Below, piece after piece: positions 39,701 through 54,770 of a stretch of 64,000 nt of DNA. Source of the stretch: Aphelocoma coerulescens (taxonomy: Eukaryota > Chordata > Aves > Passeriformes > Corvidae); assembly GCF_041296385.1 (NCBI RefSeq), contig NC_091016.1, forward strand, positions 13,431,497 through 13,495,496. Direction: 5' to 3'. Under the pieces are notes generated by a model, which saw only the letters and a list, made by a program, of their open reading frames with translations, was not told the DNA's origin and searched no databases. Numbering within the stretch: position 1 is the first letter of the stretch; each line of letters begins with the position of its first letter. The translations under genes were made by a program, and so were the position numbers.

Positions 39701-41857
39701 CACGAAAAGAAGGTATTTTGTAAGAGTTTTAGCAAGTTGTCTGTGAAAAAGCGTTTGTGTGAAATATGTTTAGACAGACTACCTCACATGACACTGAAAT
39801 ATTTCAACACTCTTTCTGAACAGGCAATAACCTAGTTTTGTTTTATTTAAATCAAATCAGGTTTATCACAGCCAATCCCAAACATAGCTAAATAATTTGG
39901 TTGTGATTTTTTTTTTGGTTAGTTGCGTTTTTTTTTTCTTTTTCCTCTTTGGAAAAATAAAGCTATGCTAAGTTGAGTGATTCTGCACATGGGTTTTACC
40001 CATTGAAGACTTCTTTCTCTGCAGAATCAACTTCCTCATTCAGAGGAAACCACGGAAATATTCAGCTAATAAATTTTAGCATAAGATTTCAAAGGCTGGT
40101 TCATTCACTCCTGAAGTCCTGAAGAATTGCAGTTTCCAAGAAGCTCACAGACTACTTGTCCCTACTGAAAAACATTTTATAAACCTGGCCTATTTTGGAA
40201 ACAGTCTTTATTTCATGTCTATTAGGGCTTATATCCAAAATGAAGATAGGAATAATCCTTAAATTGTGGAGGCTGAAAAATTCAGGTATAAATTTTGCAG
40301 TGCAGTCTCTCATTTGAAACATTTGGATTTGACCCAAAGTCCAACTGCGTAGAAACAATTAAGGCCTCAGTTTTCTCTGGCTTACACTGCACGTGCAAGT
40401 GTTCTCAGTTGCTTCTTAACATGATCAGCCTGTGTAAGTCAAGCATGAGGGGAACAGCCCTTGGTTACACAGACATCATCCTTTTTTTTGCCTGCCATCG
40501 CCTGGTAGTGCCAAGAGCAAAAGAAAAATAAAAAGGCTTCCAATCAGTTGATAGACAGATAGATGTGGAAGCTTTCTTTAACTGTGACTTTCTGCCCTTT
40601 CTTGAGCTCTCAGCCAAGCCATAACCCATCAGAAGAGGATTCACAGCCTTTCTTGCCTCGAAGCCTGGCTCAGAAACCACAAGAGGGCAGGATCAGGTGG
40701 CAGAGTTATGCAAAGGCAAAAGCAGAATCAGGGTCAAAAGAGCATTTTCCCCAGACAGCAAACTCCTGGAGCAGGAACAAATGGGAGTGCCCAGCACAGC
40801 GGGTGGCAACAGGAGCAAGGCAGGATCACCGGGCCCTGGCTCCCACCAGAGATGCCCCTGACACTGCACTGAGTTCACCTTGGCATCCCTGGTGTAGGCA
40901 CTGTGCTGTGCCAGGCCCCTGCAGGAGAGAAAACGTGTGGAGGCTGTGAAAATCCAAGGCAGCCAAAATGCTTTTTCTGGGATACAGTAAAGACATGGAG
41001 GGGAAATCTCTACTGGTGGGCTGTCAGGGAGATTCCCTTTGGGTTTGTGCTACTGTAGGGTCATGGTGCTACTTACACTTCCCACTGGCCCAGCAGGCCA
41101 GGCCTAGGCACTCAGCAAACCTGGCTTTGGATGTCCAGCTGGAGAAAGCACTAGGCACAGAGGGTGCTAAATTTCTCTCCAAACAGAATTCATCTTCTGC
41201 CTGCATCAGCTTTGGAACCATAGGGAATTTCCAAGCTGGAGAAAAATCCAAAATACCTCATGTAGAAGCACCTTTCCCTTGGATTTTTATTATCATAATT
41301 TTTAAGAATATATTTTGTACCGAAACACTGTCAGCATTCTTTATACAATGGAAAATGACACAGTCATTATGTATCATGTAAAAGAGTAAAAACAGAGCAA
41401 GACAGGAACATTTCAGTTCAATCTGGAGTACAAACAGAATCTGATGTACAGCTTAAAAGCCACACACCAGATAAAAAGATCATCTGGAAAACAACAGGTT
41501 CTCTTTTATTTTGGAAGTAGGAAGAAAAGTCAGGGAACGTCAAATGTTAAGGCTAAAAATTAAATTTTTAACTTGTATTTTATAGGTGGCAGACTGATTC
41601 TTAATTCATCTGCAGCAGCAGCAACAACCCCCCCACTTTACAAAGAGATTTGCACTTGCATGAAATAAGAATCAGGCTTCTATGCTCGGAGGACTCTGAT
41701 TGACCTCAACAGGCTTTGGACTAGAGCCACAGTTGGAATTTCAGCCTGCAGTCTAAGGCTTCTTAACTGCAGGCCAAATTAGCACAAAATGAGGCTTTGC
41801 ATTGGCATTCTACCCTTAACTTTGGATATTCCAGTTCTGGTTGCTTTAAACCCCACT

Positions 41858-43516
41858 TTTATTGCAGGTTTAACATAGTTCCGTTTGTGAGATTCTTCTC
41901 TTTTTGTTGGCTTTTTTTTTCCTTAAATACTGTGCTACAAAGGATGTTTTTATAGTCTGTGTTTTAGTCCCTATATTATGTGTTTTCAAAATTGCCTAAA
42001 TGTATGTTTATATCATGATTATAACTACTCAGAAAGACCCACTAAAGTCCACTGTGAGCAGCCAAGGAAAGAAAGTGTATTTAGTCCTAAAGAAGTCAAG
42101 AAAAGTGGCTGTGTTCACTTATAGTGTAGCGCAATGACTGTGTTTATACAGCTATACCTACTATTTAAAAAGCTACTTTTAAAGTTATTATTCATGTGCT
42201 GTAGCTGATTTTCAAGCATTAATAACTTGGCTGTCTAGACAAGTTTTAATTGTCATATCAAAGGCCAAATATGTTCTCAAACAAGTGTGAAGAATCGCCC
42301 ATCTCCCTTGGAAAGAGGCCGGTTCTCTTTCTGAACTAAGAGATTGCCAAATTTAACTTTTTCTCAGGTTATGAAAGCACAGTAAAACCCACAAATTTGC
42401 TGTTTAAGTTTTTAAAATGGATCGACTTCAACTCAAACCTATCCTGTGCAGCAAAGTTAGTAAGCCCTGAAAAACAGATTCTAGTGAATATGCAGTTCCC
42501 CTCACCAACTACCATGCCCACGTTTTCCCAGGGCCTAGAGGGCTCCATTAAAATGTAACTAAATGTGCGATAGGAAACATGGTTTTTCAAGAACGATATG
42601 TAAAGTTTACCCAAAGAACCTAAGACATTTTGTACATTCAAAATGTTTACACTTTGCTGTTCTTAACCATCAGTAAGATTGTTCATTTTTACTAATAATA
42701 CATACAATGAGTATAAATAAATAAACTACAGATAAGTTTTAAAAATTGTATTAACAATACGTTGTGCAAAAACTCATAACGATCTACATTCTATGCAAAT
42801 TCCCTGACTAAAATACACAGGCTGTGTCCACACACCCTCAGTCAGTTTTTGCACAGTCCTTGGGGCAAACCAGCAGCTGAGGGCAATCAGCAAAATTCCA
42901 TTACAAGCTATGGAGTTAATACTGATTTACACCAGCAGAAGGGCAGGCCCCAAGGCGTGTGCAAAAAATGCCATAGAAATCAGTGGGAATTGTGCTTGAC
43001 TAAGGACTAGACAGTTTGATTGTACCCCATTAAAGTGAGTGGGAGTTTTGCCATTGATTTCCATGGAACCAGGCTCAGGCCCTGGGTAAGGACGTCAGCA
43101 CGTGGCCCTATGTTGTGCTACACTACTCCACTTCAGTGCAGAAACAGTATTTGCAAAAGAAAAACTTGTTTTTGTTGTCACTACTGTTCAGTAACCGGTT
43201 TTAGCGCTGCATTTCAGAGACTGCCTTTTCTGTGAGATTTGAAACAAGACTGCAAGTCTTTCTGAATCCATTCCAATTTGATTATCCAGCACAGGTGGGC
43301 TATTTTGATCCAAGAAAAACGGCTCAATGTCTATTAACCAACAGTGCTCTTCATTAGGATAAAAAACAGCCCGGTTCATCGGCACAGGAGTGAAGAACTG
43401 CATGCGGAAAAGGAACAGGGCAGCCTTCCTACCATAGCTGTGTCCAGAGCCGGCTGTCACTGCTCCCAACAGACGATGGCACCTGAGCTGGTTTGGAATC
43501 TGCAGTCCTAACAAGC
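41858..43516 (-). other. LGALSL: Probable LGALSL 3' UTR
   Basis: Sequence follows the stop with no splice signal that must be used. On the minus strand the first AATAAA after the stop is at 41863-41858, with further copies at 41510-41505 and 41291-41286, so the mRNA end is one of several options. The stretch includes old amniote repeat relics (42895-43085) and an 8-bp inverted repeat at 42625-42646. The extent is an inference. Confidence 0.4.
42895..43085. repeat. Old amniote interspersed repeat relics
   Basis: GATTTACACCAGCAGAAGGG and, further on, AGTGGGAGTTTTGCCATTGA followed by TTTCCATGG and CAGGCTCAGGCCCTG. They resemble the abundant decayed repeats of turtle, crocodile and bird DNA built around ATTGACTTCAATGGGAG and ACACCAGTGTAA. 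I cannot name the family. It lies in the probable LGALSL 3' UTR. Confidence 0.4.
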
Positions 43517-47861
<4,345 letters not shown>

Positions 47862-50800
47862 TCACCTGGCGCCTGCAGGTGATGGGTGCCTGGGGAGGGG
47901 CCGCAGGAGCCCCGCGCTCATCATGTCAGGGATCACCTTTATGTCTGAACTTGGACACCCCGGCGAAGAGGATGTGCCGAGCCGGGCGTCCTGGGTGACT
48001 CCCCTCCTCCAGAGGTGGGGACACGGCTCGGCCCTTTGGAAGTGAACCTCCACCGTGCTCCCGTCCGTGCCTCGTGGCGGGGACCCTCAGGGGGCTGAGA
48101 CCCCGAGCGGGGGCGGTGGGCAGAGCTCCGGCCGGAGGGTGAGGGCAGTCTCCCGGCCGAGTGCGGCCGCAGCTCCCCTGGGCCCGCCGTGCCCGCAGCC
48201 TCCGGCGAGGTGCGGTAATTGCATAAGCCGGCCCATGCCGGTGAGCTCCCATTGACACGCAGTGGCCGTCGTTATGCAACGCGGCGGCGTCTGCGGGTGT
48301 CCCGCTCTGCGGGAGTACGGCGACCTCCGCCCGAAGCCGCCGGCCCTGCTCGTGCCACGCCAGGAATCCCTCGCCTGTACCACAGCAGGAATGATTCAAC
48401 CCGTCAAACATGCTGTCGTGGTCCTTTTGATGAGTTCAGGGTCTTGGGTGGGGGGAATTGAGGAAGGCTTTCTTATCACTTCCTCACCACTGGGATTTGG
48501 TGGCGTGAGCATCCCTTTAGAAACGTGACACAGCAACTGGACTTGGCATGTGCTTTGCAGGACCTCGCACAGGTCCCTTGGCTTTTTGTGCCTCTCGCTT
48601 GCACACTGGGCTGGGTTGGTGAATGTCCCTGTCCTTCCTCCTCTGAGGCGCTGTGAGGATTAATTACATTGAGTAAAGTGGAGTGGGAGAAGCAAAGTCA
48701 CTGCAATATTTAGGGTTTCAATATGATGGTGTCCGTTGGGAAACACTTGCAATCAGTAGGTGATGCCATTTGAGAAATCAAGAGGTACTGAGTGTAAGTA
48801 TAGATTGTGCAAGTGTTTAGACGCTTGGCTACTTTTTCAGTAGTGCCCACTAATTTGGGCATGTTTTCCTCTCGGGGTGCCCAGCTGGGGATGGCTCATA
48901 GAAGCTCATGTTTGGAAGTCACGTACTGAAGTCATGGCTTCTTCAGGGTATACCAGCACAGCTGGGCACAAAGGCAGTGAGCATCCCTGTGGCCCAGGTC
49001 TTGGATGGGAAAACCACTGGACTGTTTCCTTCCTGCCAAAACACTGGATGTCTCATCACCACACGGAAAAGCTGGAGACTGAATTTGTAAATAGAGCAGT
49101 AACACGAACCCATCACACATCAGAAACAGATGGCTTTACAGTGGTCAGGCGAGTGCATTCACAAGTTTACCACAAAGTAGAACCGGAATTAGTTTGATGG
49201 GTTTCAGCTCCTGTGTGCTGCTCACCTCACCATGATGCTGATGCCAACTGCATTATGTTTTCTTTTTTGTTGGCCTAAGAGAGAACAGAAATCATCCTAA
49301 GTTGTTTTTTTTTTTCATTTAGTTGTATGGTGTTGCACGTTGTCCAAAGAGCTCTTTTAAGAACCCTTTGTCTTCTCTGCTGTACAGAGAGCCACTTTGT
49401 TGGATAAGATTAAATTCATTGGACATAAAATCAGGCCAGCCAGTCATTTGTGCCAAAGCATGATGTTTTATGAAGGGAGAGGCCGTCATTATGTATTTGT
49501 TTTGTAGCTGGTTTTAAATGAACTTTGTCATTTCGAAATAATTAAATAGCAAGACTTGTCCATTTGGCTAGCTGCTTTGCCTTGTGCTTGTCTTTTTGGC
49601 ATGTTTTCCCCAAACTAGCACAAGTGCAGCATTTGTTTTGTTGGCCGTGGATTGACTGGAACAACCTACACTATGGAATTTTGATGGAAAAGGACATTCA
49701 TGAGTTTTTAAAGCTCTGGTGATCTGTGCCTTTCTGTTTCTGTGCTGTGTTATCCTCTTCACCTGTCACAGCCCAGGATGACACTTAAAATCCTGTGTAC
49801 ACCACGAACAATGTGAGGCAGCCAGAGAGGAGCTCTGCCTCTGTGTTCCGCTGTCCTGCCTGCGTGATGGCCACTCCTGTAGTTTCTCTGAGGGAGGTGT
49901 TCTCCAGGAGATTGCCTGCATTGCCCAGCAGTCCATGGAGCAGGGTTCCATTTCTGGGCAGCACCGTGCCTCTCACCCATGGAGGGGCTTCCTTGGGACC
50001 CAGCTTCCCAGCAGGTTCCCCTCTGCAAAGAGCTGCAGGGTGAGTGCTGCACCTAAGCTCCTGTGCTTGTTCTTCTGAGAAAGGAGAGATCTGAGCCAAA
50101 TCTGTTCCCTCACCCATGTAGTGCTTGTTAAATCATCTGTACAAAATAGCCCCCATTCAGTATTTTTAACAGCTTTCTTGGCAGGGAAGCTCTTGAGTTA
50201 ACATGCTTGAGGGCCTGAGCTTGCAGACCTTGTGGTAGTAGCTGGAGCAACATGGTAAGTATTTGTGCACCACCAAAATGGTGCTGAGGTACAAATTACC
50301 AAACTTGTCTGGTTGACCAAATGCAAAAAACCTTGTGGATAGGTATTGTCTTCCATTTCTGGGTTTGTACAGCCTTTTGCTCAGTGGGAGCCTGGGACTC
50401 TTGAAATGCAGAGAATCATATAAAGATTAAAAAGAAGTGGCATGGCGTGAACACCGTTTGGGAGCAGTTAATGACATGCCCAGCCCAGCCACCAAAGCCA
50501 TTGCTGAGAACTGGCAAACCCAGAACTTCATCTTAATCCCAGCACCTTCTATCTTGCAGCCACTCCCTTTGATGATTTAAAAAGGTGTATCTAATTCTTA
50601 GCTGGCCTTCACTGGCAAGGAATGCAGCACGATTGCAAATTTGGTGCGGTATAATTACCCTGCCTTTCTTGCCCCATTACCACTGACATTACTCTCCTCA
50701 TGCCTGGGTTTATAGGCTGACTTGTAGAACCTCTCTGGTTTGTTTTGCTTTTTTAATGACAATGTTGAGAGGATGGGAGGTGTTTGCTGGTTTCATGGAA

Positions 50801-53220
50801 GCTTCCTTTGGTTTCTGGGTGGCAAGGCATCTAAGTCCTGGTTTTTGTAAGACTCGGAAAAAGCTGAGTAATACAGTAAAGGAGAATGTCTGGGAATAAA
50901 TTTGATTCAGTGGTTGGAGCCAAGTGTTTAATTGTTCAGAGGAATTGCTCCTTTTCAAAATTATACCCAAATGCCAGTGCTGATAAACAATTATTTGGGT
51001 TGTATGGTGGGGGATTTTTTACCTTTATAGCTTTGCCATGGCAAATCCTCAGTTAGAGGGTTTTGTTTCAGGCATAAATTTACCCTGCGTGGGTATCCCA
51101 AGCAGGACTTGGGAGAGGATGGTACTGACAATTACAGGGGTTTGGAAGGGGCAGGGGGCTGCAGAGCAGAGCAGGAGATGCTGTACATGCCCCCTTGCTG
51201 TGTGGCTTCACAGTGTTCCAAGGACAGATTCCTCTGGCACTGTGCACCGGGGCTAAATCACGGGGTGCTGTGTTCTGGTGGAGATGTTCCTGAGCCTCCC
51301 CTCCCACGCTCACCCGTGGGAAAGACGAGTGACAGTTATCGGTACGGACAGCATGGAGCAAGTGTTTAGCAGCCTGTGTGCTTTCACAGGCTTGTGCTGT
51401 CACATCCCCATGGATGGAGGAGGGAACCCAGGGCCGGGAGCAGCACCTCTCTCTTGACATTTATTTCATGTGGCTTCACTGCTTCTTGTTGCCCCCTGAA
51501 TTATTACGGTCAAGGGTTTTGCCCTTAGGGTTCAAGCTCTGGCTGTGTGTGAACCTGCTGGAGAAGCTGGTTTTCTGGGGCTCCCAGTAACAAATTGTTT
51601 AAACTGGTGTTTAAGGGGATGGTCCTGGTGGCTGAGTCGCTTGGTCGCACACAGAACTGCTGCACATCTGGAGCAGAGCATGTGTGTATCTGAAATATTT
51701 GTCTTGCAGATTGTTTACTGGAGTTTCCCCAGAATCCGAGGGCACGTACATAAATGCGTGTCAGACTCAGTGGAAGCCACCTCCAGCTCACTGCTTGCCT
51801 CTTGATGTAGCAAACAGGGCACCAACCTGTGCCCACAGCTCCTTCTGTCCCCTGGACCAGCTGTGGGTGCTGGGTGGGGGTAAGGAGCTGGCTGGGGAAG
51901 AAGAAGAACAGGAAGGTCACCATGAGGACATGACATCCCTCATCTGCCTCTGCCCCACTGGCTCCTGCATTGCCAATTTCGAATGAGTTGTGGTTCCCAC
52001 ATCCAAGAGGCAGGCAGGAGAGATTCCCAACTGTGCCCATGCCACACAGAAGGCAGAGGGAACCAGAGCTTGGGCAGCATCTCTGTTCTGCCCCTGTGCC
52101 CTTCCCCACGAGTGCAAAGACCCATTTCTGCTCTCCTTCTGGGGGGCAGCAGGGCCTGAGGCTGTTTCTGCTCTCTTTCTGCAGCTGAAGGAGTTGGCGG
52201 GGGGCACACTGCTGGGGTAAGCTGGGGGATGCTCCAGGCACAGCTGGTTAGGGGAGCACAGCTCCCCAGCTGGGCAGAGGTGTCCCTGTGGCTGCGGGCA
52301 GCTCTTGGGGAGAGCTGCCTGACAAGAGAGAAGAGGTGGCTTGGAGCTCAGCTCACTCCCTGTCCATTCCTGCTGCACAGGGCACCACAGGGAGCCAAGA
52401 GAGCCCGGGTGATCCACCTGGAGTTGAGCTGCCTCCATGTCATCGAGTGTCTCTCTTCTCTGGGCTCAGTCCCTGAGTGCTGGTGCTCCAGCCGAGCAGT
52501 AGAGGCATTACTACATGCATTCTCCTACTCCTCTCTTTCCCTGTGGAGTCTGGCCAATGCTGGGAGCCTGGAGAGGCTGGTGGAGGCCAGCAGAAATGAC
52601 AGTGGGAGACTTTCAGCTGCCTCTGGCTGTGCTGTGGTGCAGGGACGTGCAGCCACTGGAGGGAGCTTGCGTGGGAGGGAGGGAAGGGGAGTCCCACGGT
52701 GCCAGTCAGGGAGATGGAGAGTGTTGGGGAGCCACCAGGAGCACTGGTATGTCCTCGCTGGCAGTACTGGGAGAAAACCTGTCATGCAGGACAGCGAGCC
52801 TGGGACAGAGAGTCCCGGCTCTGCTGTCCTCAGTCTGCTGGTGCCAGGTGACAACTCAACAGTGGCCCTTTCTGTTGAGGGGCTGCTCTCCCAAAGGGAA
52901 CAAAATCCTGCCTCCTTCTGCCTTTCTGGTTTTCTCAGAGCTCTGTGACTCTGTTGCTGTGGGTGCTGATTTGTGTTCATCAGCTGAAGCGCTGTGACTC
53001 CTGGGCCCCCCCAGCTGATGTCCACGATAAAATGGTCTTTCCTCTCTTCTGACTGTGTTACCACTGGATATTCTGGAGTGGGGAGCTGTTGCGTGGGGAA
53101 GAATCCTGAGGGAGGATTGAGTTTGGGATCATTCCTTGTCCCAGCATCCTTCCTAGTGGGCAGCAGGTCTGAGTTGAGGTGTTTTAGGAGACAAATGAAA
53201 GCAGAGTATCTCACCCAAGT

Positions 53221-53335
53221 GTAGAGGTTGTAAGGGACCTGTGGAGGTCTTCTGGTCCAACATCTGCCCCAGCAGGATTCCCTAGAGCAGTCTGGCCAGG
53301 ACCATGTCGTGGTGAGTTTAGGGGATCTCCTTAGA
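53221..53335 (-). mobile_element. CR1 LINE scrap
   Basis: The plus strand reads AGGTTGTAAGGGACCTGTGG, then GGTCTTCTGGTCCAACATC, then CCCTAGAGCAGTCTGGCCAG. This is the reverse complement of an avian CR1 3' end. About 110 bp are recognisable. Confidence 0.7.
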
Positions 53336-54458
53336 GCAGGGCCACTTGGCCCGAGTGAGGGCAAGACATGGTGCCAGGAAGGGCTGTTATGGATTAGAGA
53401 ACCTGGGTGTTCTAAACCTAATGAATTAGGTGGTGAAAGAGTGAAATGACATGTTAGATTCCTGTGTTCAGAGGGGGTTGAGCCTTTATTTGCCAGAGTT
53501 TTCTGTTTGCTTTCCTAATGAGCTCATAAAATATGGTTGAATTTATGAAGTACTTTGTACAGTAAATGTGAGGTATCCAAACATACCATAACACTGCTCA
53601 ATCCAGAAGAGGCTTCCTGTGTCTGCAGGACAGGGTGGGGGCTGTTCACTATTTTGAAAAGCTCTACAGGTAATATTCTTCACCTGTAATTTAAAAAACC
53701 TGCCTTAATATTCCTGCTTTTAAAGTACTTTATGCAAATGAAATGTGGAACATGGGAATCTCATCTTTACATTTAAATTGCGGGCCCCAGCAGTTCAAGT
53801 TATATGCAGAGCAAATTCTGCACTTAGTCATATGTGGGCAGTGCAGTCCCTGCATGGATTTCCTGGACACCACTGCTTTGTCCAAAGTGGTTTGTTGGTT
53901 TTGGTGCATTAGGAGCAGAGCCAGCATCTGAGTGAGTCCTGAATATCTGCAGGTACAGTGTGAGACTCACAATTCTCTTTATCATCCAGCAGTGCCTTCA
54001 GAAGACCCCATTCAGTCAGCACATCTGCCCAGGCTGGGCATGAGGCTGTTCCTGTGAGGAAAGTAGAGATGGGAACTGTGCTGAGTGGCTGATCCAGCCA
54101 CATTTCCTGGCCTGTGCACATGGGTTTCAGGTGCTGTGTTCCCACCCAGCACTTGTTGCAGTCTGAACTCCTCTTCCCGTCTGGGTCATGTGAGGTACCC
54201 TCCATGAGCAGCGCTTTGCTCTTACAGGCATCCTGCTGTGCATTGCAGCAGTTCAGAGCTAAATAATTTATCTAGGAAGAATGCTTTCTACATGACTTAG
54301 AAAATGGAAGAGAAAAGGAATATTGCAACAGCAAACTGCGGGGTGGACAAATACATTCTGCCTCAGTTTCTAAACATTGCACTTCGCCACTTTTGTTTCA
54401 AAATTGCTTTCTCTCCCATAATTATCTTCAAAAGAGAAAGCTGATCCAAAATGTTTCC

Positions 54459-54502
54459 TATATCTATATATCTAGCTATGTATATATATATATATATATA
54501 TT
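54459..54502. repeat. TA microsatellite
   Basis: An imperfect TATCTATATATCTA lead is followed by (TA)10 at 54481-54500. Confidence 0.9.
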
Positions 54503-54619
54503 TCAGAGTGGTTAATTGATTTCCATTTTTAATAATAAAGGGGAATAAACAAAAGAGAAAAGCCCTACAGCGATGTATTACCTAGTATTTAAAATAAAGA
54601 GAATGCTCATATGTGCTGC

Positions 54620-54770
54620 AGCACACTTCATCTGTGGACATCAAAGTGTCTCATAGAGGTCGTAATTCTCATTTCAAAGATGAGGAAACAGAGGTGATGA
54701 GAGAGAAAGTGGCTTAGCAGGACAGTGGCAAAGCAGGGCAAGAGTCTCCTGAGCCTGTACTGCAGGCAGA
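54620..54770 (+). mobile_element. MIR-like ancient SINE relic
   Basis: ATTCTCATTTCAAAGATGAG and GAAACAGAGGTGATGAGAGA, then AGTGGCTTAGCAGGACAGTG and CAAAGCAGGGCAAGAGTCTC, follow the order of the MIR core (a TCATTTTACAGATGAGGAAA-like start, AAGTGACTTGCCC, then GTGGCAGAGC). It is old and diverged. The boundaries are approximate. Confidence 0.6.

Larger units (their letters stand above)
20086..41857. other. Intergenic DNA between LGALSL and AFTPH
   Basis: Apart from the CR1 copies, the tandem repeats and the low-complexity tracts listed separately, I see no gene, RNA gene or transposon. The ORFs reach 164 codons (26415-26909 plus) but none shows a recognisable domain, splice structure or codon pattern. 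The AT-rich stretch at about 34920-35190 might be a conserved noncoding element, judged on texture only. Confidence 0.5.

Noticed and set aside
52525..53364. 279-codon minus-strand ORF as a possible gene
   Set aside because: It overlaps several other long ORFs on the other strand, runs into a CR1 fragment at 53.2 kb and has no known domain.
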